64,000 bases of DNA from G965205725 sp965205725 (GTDB lineage Bacteria > Pseudomonadota > Gammaproteobacteria > Pseudomonadales > Halieaceae), in the NCBI GenBank assembly GCA_965205725.1, contig OZ242189.1, positions 682,001-746,000 of the forward strand, given 5' to 3'. The notes below the pieces were generated by a model. It saw only the letters and a list, made by a program, of their open reading frames with translations, had not been told where the DNA came from and did not search any database. Of the stretch, positions 33,841 through 42,513 are shown piece after piece. Within the stretch, counting starts at the first letter, position 1. Every line of letters begins with the position of its first letter. A program made the position numbers and the translations under genes.

Positions 33841-35862
33841 TTGTCGCCAATTAATCGCTTACTCGGAGATACGCTCGGAAACTTAACCGGCAGTCTTGTG
33901 TTGGCGTTAGAGAAGTTGGTGGAACTTCCGCGCAATATTAAGCAGGCCTTCCTGCTTGTTCTCGACATGGCCTTTGTCAGTGCAGCGATGTGGGCGTCTG
34001 TCGCCCTGCGTCTGGGGCATACACAATTTCAAATCACCCCGATAGAGTACGCCTGCGCTGCAATTACAACCCTGGTAAGCGCGGTAATTTTCCTGCGCCT
34101 CGGTTTGTATCGTGCGGTCATTCGCTTTATGGGTCAGCAGGCAATTTGGGCAATTATCCGTGGTGTGAGTTATTCGACCACGGTTCTGGCAGCCAGCATA
34201 TTTTTTACACAGGCCCAGGTGCCTCGCTCACTGCCTTTTTTTTACTGGGCAATCAGCATCATGCTGATTGGCGGTACCAGATTATTGGTGCGGGCCTATT
34301 ATCAACACAAGATTCGATCGGCCTGTGAGAAAGTCATAATTTATGGCGCCGGAGAGAGCGGCAGGCAGTTGTTGACGGCCTTGAGCTATGGCGGCCAGTT
34401 TCGCGCAGTATTTTTTATAGACGACGACCCTCGTTTACAGCGTAGCGTGATAAACGGAGTGCAGGTTGCCAAACCATCCAAGATAGAAAAATTGATTAGA
34501 GAGCACGACATCTCCCAGGTGCTGTTGGCGCTGCCTTCGGTCAGCGGTGAGCGCAGAAAGGAAATTATTAATTCTCTAGTCGGTTTGCCTGTCTATGTGC
34601 GTACAGTGCCCAAATTTAATGACCTGTTACTCGGCAAGGCCCGTGTCGGTCAGATTCAAGACATTGAGTTAGAAGATTTGCTCGGACGTGATCCGGTGCC
34701 GCCACATCCAGAGCTTATAGATCGCTGTATTGCTGACAAAGTTGTTATGGTGACGGGGGCGGGCGGTTCTATAGGCTCAGAGCTCTGTCGGCAAATACTC
34801 CTTTCAAAACCGAAAGAGTTAATCTTGTTAGATAACTCGGAATATGCGCTCTATAACATTGAGCGCGAGCTGCGTCACATGCTGAGCCAGTCGCGGCTTG
34901 ATATTGAGCTGATTGCGCTGTTGGGCTCTGTGCAGGATCAACGCCGCTTGCGCAGGATGTTTAAAACATTCTCAGTGCAGAGTGTTTACCATGCAGCGGC
35001 TTATAAGCACGTGCCGATGGTTGAATACAATGTGGCTGAAGGTGTCGCTAATAATGTGTTTGGCACCGTTTATACGGCAGAAGCCGCCATAGAGGCCGGC
35101 GTGGAAACATTTGTTCTGGTTTCTACCGATAAAGCGGTTCGACCGACGAATATTATGGGTGCTTCAAAACGTCTGGCGGAAATTATCTGCCAGAGCCTGG
35201 ACCGCACCCAGACTCCCACTCGTTTTTGCATGGTTCGTTTTGGCAATGTTCTCGGTTCCTCAGGCTCTGTTGTTCCGCTGTTTCGTGAGCAAATTCGGGC
35301 TGGCGGTCCCCTGACCGTAACCCACGCTGAGGTGAGCCGTTACTTTATGACCATCCCCGAAGCTGCGCAGTTGGTCTTGCAAGCCAGTGCCATGGGTTCG
35401 GGCGGTGATGTTTTCGTTTTGGATATGGGTGATCCGGTAAAAATTTATGAGCTGGCACAGCGTATGATTCGACTCAGTGGTTACAGCGTGAAAGATGAGG
35501 AAAACTCCGATGGTGATATGGAGATTTACTTCACCGGACTGAGGCCGGGCGAGAAGCTCTACGAAGAACTGTTATTGGGCAATAATGTGAGTGGCACGGG
35601 TCATCCAATGATCATGCGCGCGGAAGAAGAATTTCCATCCCTTTCCAATATTCAACAGTGGTTGCACGAACTTGAAGAGTATTGTGATCACAGTGATCAC
35701 ATGGACTGCGACAGTATTAAAGATGTTTTGCTGCAAGCGGTTAGCGGTTTTGAAGAGCATGAAGGTATGCATGACCACCTTTGGCGAAGGCAGCGATCAC
35801 TTGCAGTTGAGGCGCCTTCCAATGTGCAGGTTCTTTTCCCTGAGCGTTCCCTCGATAAATAA
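33841..35862 (+). CDS. WbpM-like UDP-GlcNAc 4,6-dehydratase, membrane-anchored
   Basis: 673 residues. About four N-terminal membrane helices, a first nucleotide-binding domain (VIIYGAGESGRQLLTAL) and a C-terminal dehydratase domain from about 295 (MVTGAGGSIGSELCRQIL; STDKAVRPTNIMGASKR, where Met replaces the usual Tyr of Y-x3-K). AGGGAGG at 33829-33835 sits 5 bases before TTG 33841, so that codon is the likely start; the GTG at 33823 lies upstream of the ribosome site. Makes the 4-keto-6-deoxy sugar used by the WbpV/WbpL steps. Confidence 0.93.
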   Translation: MSPINRLLGDTLGNLTGSLVLALEKLVELPRNIKQAFLLVLDMAFVSAAMWASVALRLGHTQFQITPIEYACAAITTLVSAVIFLRLGLYRAVIRFMGQQAIWAIIRGVSYSTTVLAASIFFTQAQVPRSLPFFYWAISIMLIGGTRLLVRAYYQHKIRSACEKVIIYGAGESGRQLLTALSYGGQFRAVFFIDDDPRLQRSVINGVQVAKPSKIEKLIREHDISQVLLALPSVSGERRKEIINSLVGLPVYVRTVPKFNDLLLGKARVGQIQDIELEDLLGRDPVPPHPELIDRCIADKVVMVTGAGGSIGSELCRQILLSKPKELILLDNSEYALYNIERELRHMLSQSRLDIELIALLGSVQDQRRLRRMFKTFSVQSVYHAAAYKHVPMVEYNVAEGVANNVFGTVYTAEAAIEAGVETFVLVSTDKAVRPTNIMGASKRLAEIICQSLDRTQTPTRFCMVRFGNVLGSSGSVVPLFREQIRAGGPLTVTHAEVSRYFMTIPEAAQLVLQASAMGSGGDVFVLDMGDPVKIYELAQRMIRLSGYSVKDEENSDGDMEIYFTGLRPGEKLYEELLLGNNVSGTGHPMIMRAEEEFPSLSNIQQWLHELEEYCDHSDHMDCDSIKDVLLQAVSGFEEHEGMHDHLWRRQRSLAVEAPSNVQVLFPERSLDK

Positions 35863-35876
35863 TTTTAAGGTATCCC

Positions 35877-36836
35877 ATGGCTGACTACGACGTTTTCAAT
35901 GGCGATGCAGATGGTATCTGCGCGCTGGTTCAGCTTCGCTTGGCTGAGCCACGTGATACAACGCTGGTGACTGGCTTAAAGCGAGATATCAACTTGTTGA
36001 ACCGTGTTCCTGCCGGAGCGGGCGACAGGGTGACCGTACTCGATGTTTCAATGGATACAAACAAAGCGTCTCTGCTGAGAATCCTTGAGGACGGGGCAGA
36101 GGTGTTCTATTCAGATCACCATGTAGCGGGTGATATACCCGAGGCTCGCGGGCTCAATGCGCTTATCAACACGGCCCCCGATGTGTGTACCAGTATTCTT
36201 GTCAATGGACATCTCAAAAGTGCCTTTTTAGCCTGGGCGGTGGTCGGTGCTTTTGGCGATAATCTTCTTGCCAGTGCGGAGTCTTTGGCGCAACCACTGG
36301 ATATCGACAGTGGCTCGCTAGCTCGTCTTAAAGACCTGGGCACCTACATTAATTACAACGGTTACGGCTCGGATCTTGCAGAGTTGCATTTCGAACCAGC
36401 CAGGCTTTACCAGGTGATACAGCCCTACAGTGATCCTTTTGCCTTTATGAGTGGTAGCAAAGTGGATTTTGAAAAACTAGAGAGCGGCTACAAGGCTGAC
36501 ATGGCAGCAGCAGCGGCTTTGAGCCCTGAAGTTGCCAATACTGCTACGGCGGTATTCATTTTGCCCAACGAGCCTTGGGCACGTCGAGTTAGTGGTGTTT
36601 ATAGTAACGATTTGGCGAATGATAATCCGGCCAGAGGCCATGCTGTTTTAACTGAAAAGGCAAACGGCAATTATTTAGTTAGCGTGCGTGCGCCGCTAGA
36701 ACAAAAAACCGGCGCCGATGTACTGTGCATGAAATTCCCTACGGGTGGTGGCCGCAAAGCTGCCGCTGGCATTAATGATTTACCAGCAGAAATGTTGTCG
36801 CAATTTATTGATGAGTTAAGTGCTTTTTACGCCTGA
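35877..36836 (+). CDS. DHH superfamily phosphoesterase-like protein
   Basis: 319 residues. DHH metal motifs: FNGDADGICA, TVLDVSMDTN, SDHHVAGD and a DHHA1-type end GGGRKAAAGI. Relatives include NrnA-like oligoribonucleases and RecJ. The replacement of the usual final Asp-bearing middle motif is hard to judge by eye, so activity is uncertain. It starts 14 bp after the wbpM stop with AAGG before the ATG and is probably co-transcribed. Confidence 0.85.
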   Translation: MADYDVFNGDADGICALVQLRLAEPRDTTLVTGLKRDINLLNRVPAGAGDRVTVLDVSMDTNKASLLRILEDGAEVFYSDHHVAGDIPEARGLNALINTAPDVCTSILVNGHLKSAFLAWAVVGAFGDNLLASAESLAQPLDIDSGSLARLKDLGTYINYNGYGSDLAELHFEPARLYQVIQPYSDPFAFMSGSKVDFEKLESGYKADMAAAAALSPEVANTATAVFILPNEPWARRVSGVYSNDLANDNPARGHAVLTEKANGNYLVSVRAPLEQKTGADVLCMKFPTGGGRKAAAGINDLPAEMLSQFIDELSAFYA

Positions 36837-37053
36837 GAGAATACCTGCATGCAACCATTAAGCGTATGGCTCTTGCTCGTTTTGCTTTCGCAGACAACCG
36901 CAGACAACGCAAGCGACTAGCGACACGAAAAGTATTTGCAGCTATTTTCGTATGCGCCAGGTTCGATCCTGGCTACCCGATTCATTCAGATGGATAGCCA
37001 GATAGTTACCTTGCTCGATGACCAGTGCTAAAAAAACAGAATGAGTACCCGTT
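36837..37053. other. intergenic stretch without an identified gene
   Basis: Contains a weak hairpin CGAAAA/TTTTCG near 36924-36948 and a T-arm-like CCAGGTTCGATCCTGG at about 36958-36973 with no other tRNA parts. No supported reading frame. Confidence 0.5.
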
Positions 37054-37164
37054 TTATTTCTTGTCTCTCTGTTCAATTTTTCGCAGTAAATTGCGGATAC
37101 CAATGAATATTGCCAGGCTAAGCAATACAGCCAGGGTGGGTAAAACTATGCTGGCGAGGCTCAT
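37054..37164 (-). CDS. possible small single-pass membrane protein
   Basis: 36 residues from ATG 37164: MSLASIVLPTLAVLLSLAIF followed by a short charged tail RNLLRKIEQRDKK. One membrane helix. The same frame is open upstream to about 37290 and reads CNRCEQRLHDRQLYSLLPVA, with a C-x2-C pair, but has no ATG, GTG or TTG at a useful place except TTG at 37176. Either a small real gene just after the VOC gene or the end of a decayed one. Confidence 0.4.
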   Translation of the reverse strand: MSLASIVLPTLAVLLSLAIFIGIRNLLRKIEQRDKK

Positions 37165-37273
37165 CGCTACTGGCAATAAAGAGTAGAGTTGTCGATCATG
37201 CAGGCGTTGTTCACAACGATTGCAATCGCTTTGCGAAATTTGGGAGCGCTGGCATTGCCAATCGAAAGTGTGT

Positions 37274-37654
37274 TCATGCTTCTCTACCCGTATAGCAATT
37301 GATCTCTATCTTAATGCCTGCCGGATCGAGAAATTGAATTTGCTCGATGCCGAAATCAGGCAGCTCTATATAGTTGTAGTCCAGCCCACGCCTGTTGAGC
37401 TGATCGTGAACCTTTTGTAGATCTTCAACTTTAAAGGCGACATGATCGAGGTGGCTTAATTCGGGCGGCTTGTGGTGGGGGCCTTCAATCATATGGATGA
37501 TCGCCGCATCTGAATCAGCGTGATAGAGCCAGTATCCCGGTATCGGGATTTCTGGGCGTGGGCCAACGCTAAGCTCCAGCACCTCGCAATAAAAGTCCTT
37601 CAACTCTTCCATAAAGCTGACATTGGCGCTGATGTTGATATGATCGAATCGCAT
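37274..37654 (-). CDS. VOC/glyoxalase-like protein
   Basis: 126 residues in two beta-alpha-beta-beta-beta units. MRFDHINISANVSFMEELKD with the first ligand His, ELSHLDHVAFKVEDL with the second and a final Glu in IKIEINCY fit the vicinal-oxygen-chelate metal site. The substrate cannot be told: glyoxalase, fosfomycin-resistance and dioxygenase members share this pattern. It stands alone near tRNA-Asn. Confidence 0.85.
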   Translation of the reverse strand: MRFDHINISANVSFMEELKDFYCEVLELSVGPRPEIPIPGYWLYHADSDAAIIHMIEGPHHKPPELSHLDHVAFKVEDLQKVHDQLNRRGLDYNYIELPDFGIEQIQFLDPAGIKIEINCYTGREA

Positions 37655-37739
37655 GATTGTTCCCCGGACAATACTATAAGGTTACATCAAATGTGGGATA
37701 GTAGCTTCTTCGACCGGGCTCGCAGATGCAAGCTCTTTC

Positions 37740-37790
37740 AGGTTCGCTCGCTTGCAGGGCGAGCGGTGGTTTGCGAGGCTGCAAACCTGA
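37740..37790. repeat. nested inverted repeats next to tRNA-Asn
   Basis: CAGGTT...AACCTG enclose two hairpins, CGCTCGC/GCGAGCG and TTTGC/GCAAA. On the minus strand they lie 3' of tRNA-Asn. ATTTGGCTCC, which covers the tRNA 3' end (37852-37861), also occurs at 37790-37799. Confidence 0.5.
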
Positions 37791-37854
37791 TTTGGCTCCT
37801 TCGGTGCTCGCGCCTGCCTGCGCTCGCCCGCTAAAATAGAGGTATTTTTCAATT

Positions 37855-37930
37855 TGGCTCCGCCTGCTGGGCTCGAACCAGCGACCCAATGATTAACAGT
37901 CATTTGCTCTACCAACTGAGCTAAGGCGGA
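37855..37930 (-). tRNA. tRNA-Asn(GTT)
   Basis: 76 nt. Acceptor TCCGCCT/AGGCGGA, D arm TAGCTCAGTTGGTAGAGCA, anticodon loop CTGTTAA with GTT, T arm GCTGGTTCGAGCCCAGC, discriminator G and an encoded CCA. All stems pair. Lies between the VOC gene and uvrB. Confidence 0.97.
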
Positions 37931-38007
37931 ATGGTAATCGGTCAAGGCCGCGTATGTTAATGATCGGCCCCCTGTCGGTCAATAGCTATTTCGCCCATAA
38001 TAACGGG

Positions 38008-40026
38008 ATGTCTAAAGTTCTTGAAGTTGTATCGAAATTTGAACCTACTGGTGACCAGCCGCAAGCGATTAGGGAATTGGTGGAAGGTGCGCAGGCGGGC
38101 CTCGCTTCTCAAATCCTGCTGGGGGTTACCGGGTCTGGTAAAACCTTCACGATTGCCAAGGTCATCCAGGCAATGCAGCGGCCGACCATTGTCATGGCGC
38201 CCAATAAAACACTTGCTGCCCAACTTTATGGCGAGTTCAAGGAATTCTTCCCACATAATGCAGTGGAGTATTTTGTCTCTTACTACGATTACTATCAGCC
38301 AGAGGCCTATGTTCCCTCCTCAGACACCTATATTGAAAAAGACTCCTCAGTAAACGACCACATTGAGCAGATGCGATTGTCTGCCACCAAGGCGCTAATG
38401 GAGCGCTCAGACTGTATTGTAGTGGCCACAGTTTCGGCCATATATGGCCTCGGTGACCCGGAATCCTACTTCAAGATGGTTATGCATCTGACGCGAGGTG
38501 AGATTATTGATCAGCGAGCGATTTTGCGCCAGCTAGCTGAATTACAGTATGTTCGCAATGATCACGATTTTTATCGCTCTACCTATCGGGTGCGCGGCGA
38601 CGTAATTGATATATATCCGGCAGACTCAGAGCGTGAGGCGGTGCGGGTTGAGCTGTTCGACGAGGAAATCGAGAGTATCCGCTTATTTGACCCGCTAACC
38701 GGCGCGATTGAGCAGGACTTGCCGCGTGTGACCATTTTTCCAAAGAGCCACTATGTGACCTCTCGCGATGTGTTACTCGGCGCCGTAGATGAAATTGAAG
38801 AGGAGCTGACAGGTCGGCTCAAACAATTAAAGGACAGTGACAAGTTGGTAGAGGCGCAGCGACTGGAGCAACGCACGCGCTATGATCTGGAAATGATTCG
38901 CGAGCTTGGTTTTTGCACAGGCATTGAAAACTATTCCCGCTATTTGTCCGGTCGCGAAGCTGGACAGCCACCGCCAACGCTGTTTGATTATCTGCCTGAC
39001 AATGCGCTGGTTGTTGTGGATGAGTCTCACGTTGGCGTTCCTCAAATAGGGGGAATGTATCGGGGGGATCGCTCGCGTAAGGAAACTTTGGTGGAGTATG
39101 GGTTTCGCTTGCCTTCGGCGTTGGACAATCGCCCTCTGCGGTTTGAAGAATGGGAAAACCTGCTACCCCAGGCTATTTTCGTATCCGCGACCCCTGGCCC
39201 CTACGAGTTAGAGCACGCAGGTCGAACAGTTGACCAGTTAGTCCGTCCCACCGGTCTGGTTGATCCACCCATTGAAATACGCCCGGCTTCCATGCAAGTG
39301 GATGACCTCTTGTCGCAGATATCCGCCACTGTGGCTCGACAAGAGCGGGTGCTGGTCACCACCCTCACCAAGCGGATGGCGGAGGACTTGACTGAATATC
39401 TGGGAGATCACGGTGTAAAAGTGCGCTATCTGCATTCAGATATCGAAACGGTGGAGCGGGTAGAGATTATTCGAGACCTGCGTCTGGGTGTATTTGATGT
39501 ACTGGTGGGTATTAACTTGCTCAGAGAAGGGCTGGATATGCCCGAGGTCTCCCTGGTTTGTATTTTGGATGCCGACAAGGAAGGGTTTCTGCGTTCGGAG
39601 CGATCACTCATCCAAACCATAGGGCGGGGTGCTCGAAATATAAATGGGCGGGCCATTCTGTATGCAGACTCAATCACTGGTTCCATGGAGCGAGCCATTG
39701 CGGAGACCGATAGGCGCCGTGAAAAGCAGGAGGCATATAATCTTGAGCATGGCATTACGCCAGAAGGAGTTCAGAAAGCGGTCACAGATATTCTTGAAGG
39801 TGCTTACGGTGCATCAGGCAGGAGCCGGGCAAAAGGCAAGAAGGTGGCAGAACGTAAAAGGGGCTACGCGATTGAAGTGGGTAATCTCTCGCCAGAGCTG
39901 CTGGCCCGCAAGCTCAAGCAAATGGAACAGCAAATGTATGAGCATGCAAAGAATCTGGAATTTGAAGAGGCTGCCAACCTTAGGGATCAGTTGGCGGAAG
40001 TAAAACAGCAGGCCTTTATTCAGTAA
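38008..40026 (+). CDS. uvrB: UvrB, excinuclease ABC subunit B
   Basis: Damage-verifying helicase-like subunit of nucleotide excision repair. 672 residues from ATG 38008 (MSKVLEVVSKFEPTGDQPQA); an upstream ATG 37954 would add an unlikely extension. Walker A GVTGSGKTFTIAK, beta-hairpin YYDYYQPEAYVPSSDTYIEK, VVDESHVGVPQ, helicase motif LLREGLDMPEVSLV, QTIGRGARN, and the C-terminal UVR domain MYEHAKNLEFEEAANLRDQL that binds UvrC. In P. aeruginosa uvrB likewise lies just beyond the O-antigen locus. Confidence 0.98.
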   Translation: MSKVLEVVSKFEPTGDQPQAIRELVEGAQAGLASQILLGVTGSGKTFTIAKVIQAMQRPTIVMAPNKTLAAQLYGEFKEFFPHNAVEYFVSYYDYYQPEAYVPSSDTYIEKDSSVNDHIEQMRLSATKALMERSDCIVVATVSAIYGLGDPESYFKMVMHLTRGEIIDQRAILRQLAELQYVRNDHDFYRSTYRVRGDVIDIYPADSEREAVRVELFDEEIESIRLFDPLTGAIEQDLPRVTIFPKSHYVTSRDVLLGAVDEIEEELTGRLKQLKDSDKLVEAQRLEQRTRYDLEMIRELGFCTGIENYSRYLSGREAGQPPPTLFDYLPDNALVVVDESHVGVPQIGGMYRGDRSRKETLVEYGFRLPSALDNRPLRFEEWENLLPQAIFVSATPGPYELEHAGRTVDQLVRPTGLVDPPIEIRPASMQVDDLLSQISATVARQERVLVTTLTKRMAEDLTEYLGDHGVKVRYLHSDIETVERVEIIRDLRLGVFDVLVGINLLREGLDMPEVSLVCILDADKEGFLRSERSLIQTIGRGARNINGRAILYADSITGSMERAIAETDRRREKQEAYNLEHGITPEGVQKAVTDILEGAYGASGRSRAKGKKVAERKRGYAIEVGNLSPELLARKLKQMEQQMYEHAKNLEFEEAANLRDQLAEVKQQAFIQ

Positions 40027-40235
40027 ACTTCTGTCAGCGCACGTTCTAAAAGTGCGTTGATCGACGCCGGGGTACAGAACCCCGCCGGATTATGAGATGA
40101 ACCCTGGCGAGGTGTCTGCTATTTGCTGACCACTGCAACACCTAGCGGCTCAATTCTGCGAACTTTGCGACTTCCACCGCTGCGGCTCAGTGTATTAATC
40201 CCCATAACCCTGTCTCGCTTTATCCGTTCTTCACC

Positions 40236-40241
40236 TATAAT
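40236..40241 (+). promoter_or_regulatory. candidate -10 box of the DUF481 gene
   Basis: TATAAT followed by GCGCGG, 35 bases before ATG 40276. Confidence 0.45.
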
Positions 40242-40275
40242 GCGCGGGTAGTTTTCTATGTGCAAGGTTCGTTCT

Positions 40276-40713
40276 ATGAATAAGTTGTTGTCACGGCTGT
40301 TGGTTGCCATTGCTGTATTTGGTTCCACCCGGCTGTTTGCCGATGAACTACTGATGAATGATGGTTCTCGTATCATCGGCAAGTTGGTCAGTGCTGAAGC
40401 GGGAAAGATTGTGTTTAAGACGGATTTTGCTGGTGACCTTTCAGTCGATTCCCTGAAGGTCGATACCTTGTTTACCGATGCGGCAGTGACGGTGAAGATG
40501 AAGGACGGTCGCCTGTTTGAGAATAAGACGATTGCAGCGCAAGATCGCTCAATGCTGCTTATGAATGACGCACTGGAAGCAGTACGGTTTGAGGTGGATG
40601 ATATTGATCGTTTGAATCCTGAGCCATGGGAGTTGGGAGACGGGTACGGCTGGTCCGGCAAAGTGGGTGCCTCCGCGTTGCTCGAAAAGGGCAATACCGA
40701 CACTGAAGAACTA
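40276..40713 (+). pseudogene. DUF481 outer-membrane protein, 5' part, split by IS630-type element
   Basis: 146 codons from ATG 40276: signal peptide (MNKLLSRLLVAIAVFGSTRL, cleavage near FADE), a soluble N-terminal part with ELLMNDGSRIIGKLVSAEAG and the first strand of the DUF481 beta barrel GKVGASALLEKGNTDTEEL. The frame then enters the element and stops after one codon. The rest is at 41887-42486. Deleting the element and one TA rejoins ...EEL-DFDYAMVW... in frame, giving about 345 residues. Confidence 0.9.
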
Positions 40714-41884
40714 GTGTAGTGTATTAAACTAATTATTGATTTGAGAGTGCATGTCTTGCCCGGCCCACTTTCTCCAGAATCTCTCCCGCAGACTTTGTCC
40801 AAACAAATGGCTTTTTATCTTCATTGTGTCTCTCAATAAAATCCATGATAGTCTCTTCCAACTGTTGTACTGATGTGAATACACCACGACGCAGCCGCCT
40901 TTCTGTCAACAATCCAAAAAATCTCTCCACCAGATTTAGCCACGAAGAACTCGTTGGAATAAAGTGTAAGTGAACTCTCTTATGACGCTTAATCCAGTTC
41001 TTCACTGTTTCGTGTTTGTGCGTCGCATAGTTGTCAACGATAAGGTGAAGGTCTAACTCTTTGGGTGTTTGTTTCTCCACAGTCTTCAGAAACGCCAAAA
41101 ACTCCTGGTGCCGGTGACGCTTCTTACACTCACCGATAATATCACCCGTCAGGGTGTTCAGTGCCGCAAACAAGGTGCTTGTACCATGACGCTTATAGTC
41201 GTGAGTCATGGTTCCGGCGCGTCCTGGCTTCATCGGCAATCCCGGCTGCGACCTATCCAGCGCTTGAATGGAACTCTTCTCGTCAACACAGAAAACAACG
41301 GCATTCTCTGGCGGCGATACATACAAGCCAACGACATCGCGTAGCTTGTCTTCAAAGGCAGGGTCGCTGCTCACCTTGAATCGGGCAACCAGGTGTGGCT
41401 TCAAACCAACTTCTCGCCACACTCTGTTTATAAAGGAGTGATTAATTCCCATCACTTTTGCCAAACCTCGGGTCGTCCAGTGGGTGCCATCCTTGGGTTT
41501 TTCCTGCGTGGTTATCTTGATGACTTTCGAACGCAGCTTTGCCTGGTCCGCAGAATTCTTGCCGCCGTGATTAGCCCCTCTGGGTAAATCTTTCTCTATC
41601 CCCTTAAGCCCTCTCTCGAAAAAACGATTGCGCCACCGGCCCACTTTGTTGGCATCAATTTCCAGCTCTTCAGCAATCTTGTAGTTGGGAATATTTTTTG
41701 CAGCGAGCAGAATGATCCTTGAGCGCTCTACCAATCGTACCGGTGTCGTTTTGCTCCTAACCTGTTTTTCCAACTGCTTTTTCTCTTGCGCTGATAAAGT
41801 GATGTCTATTTGGGCGGGCATTGGCTTCAAATGGGTAGTGAATGAAGCACTTTATATAACATGAATCAGTTCAATACACTACAC
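40714..41884 (-). mobile_element. intact IS630-family insertion sequence (1171 bp)
   Basis: Inverted ends GTGTAGTGTATTRAACTRAT (18 of 20 matching) lie inside a duplicated TA (40712-40713 and 41885-41886), the target rule of IS630/Tc1-mariner elements. One full transposase gene. No other copy in the window. Confidence 0.95.
40733..41830 (-). CDS. IS630-family transposase
   Basis: 365 residues. An N-terminal helix-turn-helix (NYKIAEELEIDANKVGRWRN; a second one WTTRGLAKVMGINHSFINRV) and a C-terminal DDE catalytic domain with Asp in FCVDEKSSIQALDR, Asp in HLIVDNYATHKH and Glu in SSWLNLVERFFGLL. The frame has no stop or shift, so the element may still be active. Transcribed opposite to the gene it interrupts. 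Confidence 0.96.
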   Translation of the reverse strand: MKPMPAQIDITLSAQEKKQLEKQVRSKTTPVRLVERSRIILLAAKNIPNYKIAEELEIDANKVGRWRNRFFERGLKGIEKDLPRGANHGGKNSADQAKLRSKVIKITTQEKPKDGTHWTTRGLAKVMGINHSFINRVWREVGLKPHLVARFKVSSDPAFEDKLRDVVGLYVSPPENAVVFCVDEKSSIQALDRSQPGLPMKPGRAGTMTHDYKRHGTSTLFAALNTLTGDIIGECKKRHRHQEFLAFLKTVEKQTPKELDLHLIVDNYATHKHETVKNWIKRHKRVHLHFIPTSSSWLNLVERFFGLLTERRLRRGVFTSVQQLEETIMDFIERHNEDKKPFVWTKSAGEILEKVGRARHALSNQ

Positions 41885-41886
41885 TA

Positions 41887-42486
41887 GATTTCGACTATGC
41901 AATGGTGTGGCGTAGTTTAGAGGATCGCTTCACTTCGAAAGGCTACTACCAGATTGATGAATCCAATGGCGTTAAGAATAAGGATAAATGGCGCAGTGTT
42001 AACAAGTACGATCGTTTTCGTAGTTCTGATCCAAGTCATTATTTTGGCGCACTGCTATCGTTTGAAGGCGATGAATTCTCCGATCTCGACTTGCGAACCT
42101 ATGCCGGAGCCTATACAGGTCGTCAATTTTTCGCTACTGCCCTGTTGGATATGAAGGTCGAGGCTGGCCTCGTGTATGTTGATGAACAATACGGTCTGGG
42201 TGATGACCAGGATTACCCTGGCGGCAATTGGTCGCTGAATCTAACCAGCGATTACCTTGGCGGCCTGCTAGGAGGTGGTTCGCGTTTGTATCTGGACCAT
42301 GATGGCATTGCAAACTTTGATGAAATTGACACCCTGATTTTAAATACAACGCTGGGTCTAGGTGTGCCGGTTTTTTCCGGGTTAGAATTTGGCGCAGAAA
42401 TGAAGTTTGAATACGATGGCGGAGTGAGTTCGGAGTTGGATGAGCTGGAGCGCATGGTTAGTTTCCGTCTTGGCTATGTCTGGTGA
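41887..42486 (+). pseudogene. DUF481 outer-membrane protein, 3' part
   Basis: The barrel part of the split gene, reading DFDYAMVWRSLEDRFTSKGY from just after the element to a stop at 42486. Alternating hydrophobic strands and a C-terminal aromatic residue (SFRLGYVW) fit an outer-membrane beta barrel. An ATG at 41902 could start translation, but without a signal peptide the product could not reach the outer membrane. Confidence 0.88.
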
Positions 42487-42513
42487 TCGAAAACCTGTCA
42501 GGGAATAAATAAG

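Noticed and set aside
36958..36973. T-arm-like palindrome CCAGGTTCGATCCTGG as a tRNA gene
   Set aside because: The loop is one base short and there is no acceptor, D or anticodon arm nearby.
40119..40802. minus-strand frame of 227 codons across the DUF481 5' half
   Set aside because: Antisense to a clear signal-peptide protein and running into the IS end; Ser-rich composition typical of a shadow frame.
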